Position numbers and translations under genes: made by a program. A stretch of 11,896 nt of DNA from Amoebophrya sp. AT5.2 (lineage: Eukaryota; Sar; Dinophyceae; Syndiniales; Amoebophryaceae). This document shows, piece after piece, positions 7,542 to 11,896 of this stretch. Every line of letters begins with the position of its first letter. Position 1 is the first letter of the stretch. The notes beneath the pieces were generated by a model. That model saw only the letters and a list, made by a program, of their open reading frames with translations. It did not search any database and was not told the DNA's origin. The stretch spans positions 1-11,896 of the forward strand of contig RXOD01005937.1 in the NCBI GenBank assembly GCA_005223375.1, given 5' to 3'.

Positions 7542-8088
7542 ATGCCGATCGCTCGTGCGGGCATTTTGGCGCAGGTGAAGCTGGATGGCACCCGGCTGAA
7601 TCTTTACATGGGCGCGCTTTATTGCGGCTGCGTCTCCTACTGCGCCTACCGCATCCTCGAGCGGCGCCATGAGCGCGAGCTGGACCGCTTGGACCGTTTA
7701 GAGATGGCTCGGGTGCAGCTCGAATCGCCCCAGTTCAAATGCTACTATGCCGCCCTCCAGTACAAAGAGTGGCGGTGTTTCGACCTGCAGTTGTACAAAA
7801 CGCTCCGGCACGACCTGCCTGAGGGCATTCGGTACGAGAACGACTCCCGCATCCACGCGCTGTGGGAGGAGTCGCGGGAACGACGAAAAAAGGAGGGGCA
7901 GGCGAGCGCGGACATCAACATTCAGCTGGACTGCGGGAACGAAGAGATCAAGTCGGGGAAGGCCTTAATGGAGCTGAACTACGAGGCCGAGGCAAAGATG
8001 ACCAATTTCCTGCTGCTCCTGCTGGAGCGGGGGCTGGAGGGCTTCGCCTGGGCGTGTGAGGGGACCAGATGGGAAGAAGCAACTAGTG
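7542..8088 (+). CDS. First exon of an unknown membrane-anchored, coiled-coil-like protein
   Basis: The ATG at 7542 follows an A-rich leader (AAAAAACA ATG), a good eukaryotic context. The exon holds 182 codons plus one base and ends at the donor GTG|GTAAGT (intron from 8089); read-through would run to 8283 with lower-quality, Gly/Arg-rich sequence. Residues 19-36 form a Cys/Tyr/Gly-rich hydrophobic segment that could be one membrane helix. Residues 39-60 and 100-130 are dense in Arg, Glu and Lys, consistent with helices or a coiled coil. A second hydrophobic patch (FLLLLLERGLEGFAWA) lies near residue 155. A small organelle-membrane or membrane-scaffold protein is possible, but I recognise no family. 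GC-rich codon usage is like the other exons here. Confidence 0.65.
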
Positions 8089-8908
8089 GTAAGTCGTTGT
8101 CGTGCAAGAAAGTTGTACTACTAGGCAACGGGCAGCTTCAGAGGTGCCCCATCCATTGGGGAGTGCAGGGGCGGCAGGGAAGTGAGCCATCGAGAGGGAG
8201 AGGACGGACATGGAAAGCCAGTAGCTTGGTGCTAGAGGTAGAAAATCATGAAAGCAGGGCAAACGGGGGCGTCTTCTTCTAGTAGGGTGGCGCTTTACCT
8301 TTATTCAAATTGATACTGCTGTGGGGTAGTCGTGGTGCAAGGGTGCCAGGTCTGCCGACCGCGGAAACGGAAAGCCGCGCTCGCTCCTAGGTAGTGCTGC
8401 AGCCCTCTCCAACTCCATCTTAGACTTATGACCAGCAAAGGGGACCTCGGAGAGCCCCCCCCCGCCAAAATTTCACTATGCCACTTACCCACTGCCACTA
8501 CTTCTTGCCAGCTGGCCCCACCATAGGGCGAAGGGAATGGCAGGGGCGGGACTGGTGGGGGCGATGGGGAGCTTCTCGGCGCTGAGAAGAGCGGGGGAGT
8601 GGTGCGGAATGGAGTTCGAGCAGGTAGATGAAGTTCGTACAGATAATTTTGGAACTGGAAGCATGCTATATGGACAGAAGATAATTGACGGCACGTCCTC
8701 GGAGGAAACGGAACGGAGCGTCTTAACATAAGAAAGTCATTTTTTTGAATATACGCCTGCAGGCACTGACCGTCGTTGGCGACATCGTTTCAGCCGTTGA
8801 AGCTTACAGACTTCGTCACATCGTCATGGTGCGGTTACTCGTCCTAGCCTGTCTGTAAAAAAATCTTCCGTTCATCTACTTCTTCTTCTACTTCTACACA
8901 ACATCGAG
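8089..8908. other. Probable intron (or intron plus unrecognised small exon)
   Basis: Begins with a consensus donor GTAAGTCG. A C/T-rich acceptor region (TCTACTTCTTCTTCTACTTC, about 8875-8895) precedes AG at 8907-8908 and 8918-8919. The AG at 8908 keeps the reading frame from 8088; the one at 8919 does not. The 820 bases are long compared with the 121- and 137-bp introns predicted in the element. They include a run of nine C (8455-8463) and a 65-codon plus-strand frame (8537-8731) that might be an internal exon; I cannot decide. Confidence 0.4.
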
Positions 8909-9213
8909 ATCGACTACAGGACCGGCCCACGCGCGTTGAGCTCTCCTCATTGTCAGAGCCGGAGCAGCGTCTTGCCCACCAGGAGAAACGAACGCTCGCC
9001 GTGAAAAGGGAACGCCAGGAAGTTTTGCACTGTCGCAACCTGGACAAGATTATGACGCGGTGCGCCGGCGAACTGTATTCCATGATTCCTGACAACACTC
9101 CATGCCAGCGGCCGTTGCCGCCCGCTTTCCAGCCAGGGGACAAGGTGGCCGAAGACGTCATTCTTGGTAGAAGAGCGGCGGAGAGAGGCATCGCGGCATA
9201 TAGAGCGACATGA
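8909..9213 (+). CDS. Candidate downstream exon, charged protein segment
   Basis: Open in frame 1 from before 8920 to a TGA at 9211-9213. It translates to a hydrophilic stretch with EPEQR, HQEKRTL and VKRERQEV followed by NLDKIMTR and a Pro-rich part, which looks like real protein rather than random translation. Splicing 8088 to 8909 (codon G+AT) is in phase with the 7542 exon, so it may be the same gene. It may end at the stop, or at a possible donor G|GTAGAA with the exon ending at 9166. No family is recognised. It begins with no ATG of its own, which also favours an internal or terminal exon. Confidence 0.4.
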
Positions 9214-10223
9214 TGGACCTCGGCGTAAAGAGCACGATAAAATTCCGCATGTGCAAAGAAGAAAGTGCTTCCACGCGGCGTGCAAAATCCACTGGCTGAC
9301 ACTGACAGCAGCTGGCGGTAGATGATGACGAAGATACTCACCACTCCCCTGGTTTTTCCGGGCGGATTTTTTCTACAACGTCCAGCCCAGCACGCCTTCT
9401 TCGCCGTGCTATTTCGTCATCTAGCGATATCGCCACGAGGTTCCAAACACTGTTTTGCAACCCAGCCCGACCTTTCTACTTCATTTTTAGTACGATTTCT
9501 CCGTCTCCTGAAATTCGGTTTTCGACACCAGATCGCGCAGCGATCCCGGAAAGTGTACTTCGGTGGCAAAAATCGCGCGTGAATGAATTTCGTCGTCTCT
9601 TCCTGGTGTGGTCGTGAACGTGATCTTTCGGTCAGATTGATTTTATAGGCCTGCGCTCCAGGGTACGTTCTCGGCGCAAACTCCGACTGCATGACTTGTC
9701 TGAGCAGCAGGTCGTCGTTCGTCGTTCGGGTTACCCGCTGGGGTCGAAGACTTCGTGCGTGATTTGGATCCGTGACGATCCGCAAAAAAGGGCTGTGTCG
9801 AGAAACCTCATGCGCTGTGAAGCGTCGGGATTGGGGAGCAAGCAGTCGTCATTCGGGGTCGATGACGTCTTCAGGCATCGAAACTGGTTGACGTTATCCT
9901 ATGTCGATTCACGATTTACATTTATTACTTGGCGCCGGTTGGACGAGGACGTAGCTACTCGTAGATCAGACATCATATTAGGGAAACAAGTGAGTAGCTG
10001 CTCACTGTTTTTTCGCGGCTGCGATGTGAAAGAACGAAGTACTTCGCCTTCGAGCATGAGCTGCGAATCAATCACGCCACTCACCACGACCGCAGATTCT
10101 AAATTGGAGCTATCGATCGCAATCGCATTGTTTGTGTTTCGCGACGCTAGCGTCCATCATGTCGACGTAGCAGCTGCCTCACGGGGCTAACTACCAGTAG
10201 TTATCTGGACCAGGAGCAGCAGC
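9214..10223. other. Long stretch without a supportable gene
   Basis: About 1 kb. The longest plus frame (9696-10190) opens from a TTG, has mixed random-like composition and no hydrophobic or repeated pattern. A minus frame (9417-9785) is equally unconvincing. It probably holds the 3' untranslated region or introns of the upstream gene and the promoter of the gene at 10224. Small features: tandem GTCGTTC-type repeats near 9715-9728. No RNA gene was seen. Confidence 0.4.
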
Positions 10224-11804
10224 ATGCCGACGCCCGACCCCGGATCGGAGAGCGAGAGACCTAAATCGCCCACCAGCGCCGGTACCGAGTCGCCCGACAA
10301 GGATGATTTATCGCCCAGTGATACACCCCGCGTCGCCGATCCCAATCTACAGAGCACTGCTGCGGGCAGCCAGCGTGCTGCTCGAGGATTGGGCACCAAG
10401 CGATCATCCCCCGGCCAGCACCCCTCCGACGGCTCCTTGCCCGTATCTGGTTCCGGCAGTAACGGCAACAACGGCAGCAACGGCAATGGTGAAAATGGAC
10501 GAAATCGAAATGGCCGCAGCGTCTTCGCGAAGTCGCACTATTCCCAGGCGAGCGTGCAGGTGAAAACTTTTCTTGACACAGACGGAGTGCTCCACAAGAA
10601 AACGCGCGCGCTTTTGTTTCTCACGACTGGCCGCCCGGTGGACACAAGTGACGACAGAGGCGGGTACCGCGGACTGCCATACTCGACCAGAACTTCCACG
10701 CTCGAGGAAGAGAAGAACACAAAGATAGAAAGGGCCAGTGCAGCGGAGCAGGGGGGGGAGCTGCTGCTGCAAGCGGACACATCGCAGCTGGAAGACGTGG
10801 AAAACGACGAGGAGCAGACCTTGCTGTTTCGCGAACGAAGGGGGGCGTCTGATGCCTCGTCCTTTGGGCCGCGTGCTGCGGTGAAGTCGGATCGTCATGA
10901 CAACACGCGGAGCACCGAACAATTCGAGTATCCCGCCCCCTCGGGGCCAGCGGAGGAGCGGCAGGAGCGGGTGAACGCTGCCGCGATGGCGGAAGCGTTG
11001 GAAACGGTGGACGTGATTAACGAGCGAGAGGCCTGCTACAGCAATTTCAACAGCAGCATCCAGCACGCCGTGTTTTCCCAGAGCTTCATTACTTTTTGCG
11101 GCATCCGCTGCACCACTGCGTTTCCCAAGCTGCAAACGTCCCCCCTGAAGTGCTACCTGAAGTTGGCGTGGCTGTGGGCCGTGTTGGCCTTCTCGTATGC
11201 GGTGCAGTGGCTTTTGATCCAGGCGGTGTCGAGGGACGTGGTCGGGCGAGTGATGGAAACCTTCAAGGAGAACGTGCGGCATCACCTCCCGCACGCTTAC
11301 AAAGTCCCGGACCTCGGTGCGTACCTTCACAAGAAGGACGTGGAAGCGGAGAAAAAGCACCCCGGCGACGTGCACTGGTGGAACCAGAGTGGTATGAATG
11401 CCATGTGCACGGCGTCGGCAACCGCGGACCCCTGGGTGGTGATGGGCATCGCCTACATCCATGTGTACCTGCTCCTCGGCGCCTTCCACACCCAAACCCA
11501 ACTGGCCAACTTCTGCCTCCACGCCCCTAACACGGGCAGCATGCGCGAGGGCCTCGCCATGGAGGTGGAGACGGACGAGTGGGCGGGCCCGGGAATCAAG
11601 AATAATATCTCGCGCAAGGTCGACACGAGCAGCTTCGTGGTGGTGGGGGTGCCATGGTGGTTCAAAGCGGCGCATCTCTGTTTTGTCACACTCCCGGCAC
11701 TGGTTATCGCAGCCGCGACCTTCACCGTGGGACTGGAGTACTACTTCGCAGCCGACATTCACACCATGATGGGCAACACCGCCTTGTTCATCATCATGGT
11801 CAAC
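10224..11804 (+). CDS. Unknown multi-pass membrane protein with long disordered N-terminus (3' partial)
   Basis: The ATG at 10224 follows GGAGCAGCAGC and opens a GC-rich frame. Residues 1-100 are Ser/Pro/Asp then Asn/Gly-rich (GSNGNNGSNGNGENG), predicted disordered. Residues 100-290 are acidic and polar. Predicted membrane helices: about 310-334 (LKLAWLWAVLAFSYAVQWLL), 404-423 (WVVMGIAYIHVYLLLGAF), 482-508 (LCFVTLPALVIAAATFTVGL) and 518 onward (NTALFIIMVN). The loop between helices 1 and 2 contains HWWNQSG with a possible N-glycosylation site. The frame can be read to TAA at 11858, but the last 18 codons are AT-rich and unlike the rest, so a donor AAC|GTACTT after 11804 is more likely and the protein continues beyond the window. 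Transporter or channel is possible from topology only. A run of eight G at 10751-10758 is in frame (Gly-Gly). Confidence 0.7.
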
Positions 11805-11896
11805 GTACTTATTGATTATTCATTCTATGGTTCGAATTCGATTTCGAGTCAATTATAATAAATTAACTTTTTACTCGCACTCGGTCGAGGTCGTCG
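11805..11896 (+). other. Probable start of an intron running out of the window
   Basis: Starts GTACTT directly after a codon end (phase 0). Base composition switches abruptly from GC-rich coding to AT-rich (ATTGATTATTCATTC). The reading frame meets TAA at 11856. An alternative is that the gene truly ends at 11858 and TAATAAATTAAC is the start of the 3' untranslated region. Confidence 0.4.

Noticed and set aside
9696..10190. 164-codon plus-strand frame before the last gene
   Set aside because: No ATG at its beginning, no compositional or domain signal, and roughly the length expected once by chance in a window of this size.
10404..11762. Long minus-strand open frame of 452 codons antisense to the membrane protein gene
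   Set aside because: It is His/Arg/Leu-rich with no domain logic, while the plus strand shows coherent membrane helices and good codon use; it is a shadow of a GC-rich gene.
11828..11845. GGTTCGAATTC resembling a tRNA B box
   Set aside because: No A box, anticodon stem or acceptor pairing at the proper distance; likely chance in an AT-rich intron or UTR.
1..11896. CRISPR array, bacterial operon or prophage content
   Set aside because: No short regularly spaced repeats, no Shine-Dalgarno pattern, and several GT-AG introns point to a eukaryotic nuclear locus.

Overview
This window reads as nuclear DNA from a unicellular eukaryote (protist or microalga). The genes are broken by GT-AG introns, no bacterial operon logic or Shine-Dalgarno sites are visible, and GC-rich exons alternate with T-rich spacers. 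I cannot place it taxonomically with confidence. An alveolate such as a dinoflagellate relative would fit the short introns and the C/T-rich acceptor tracts (TCTACTTCTTC-like), but that is a guess.

The left 57% (1 to about 6808) is one retrotransposon of the tyrosine-recombinase class (DIRS/Ngaro/PAT-like), cut at its 5' end by the window edge. In order it carries: a Gag-like protein with a Gly/Trp/Gln-rich middle and a C-x5-C-x3-H cluster (1-1294, one predicted 121-bp intron); a reverse transcriptase plus RNase H polyprotein with all expected active-site motifs (1644-4331); and a domain of unknown function joined across a predicted 137-bp intron to a tyrosine recombinase with a lysine-rich tail (4403-5805). 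It ends in a 202-bp perfect direct repeat present twice (6110-6311 and 6607-6808) around a 295-bp spacer. This matches the B1-A2-B2 end of split-direct-repeat elements, so the spacer should be a copy of the left terminus (A1), which lies outside the window. No integrase, protease or DNA methyltransferase motif was seen. The open frames and apparently identical repeats suggest a young insertion.

To the right, 6809-7541 is a T-rich spacer with no supported gene. A host gene starts at 7542. It encodes a small protein with an N-terminal membrane segment followed by a charged helical region, and its first exon ends at a textbook donor (GTGGTAAGT, intron from 8089). A charged stretch at 8909-9213 may be a downstream exon of the same gene. 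9214-10223 holds nothing I can support. A second host gene starts at 10224 and runs off the right side. It encodes a protein with a long disordered, Ser/Asn/Gly-rich N-terminus followed by at least four predicted membrane segments; its exon probably ends at 11804. I recognise neither host protein family.

The retroelement genes would act together: Gag packages the RNA, RT/RNase H copies it to DNA, the split repeats template a circular intermediate, and the recombinase integrates the circle without target-site duplication. These roles are inferred from the known families. The host genes have no evident functional link to the element.
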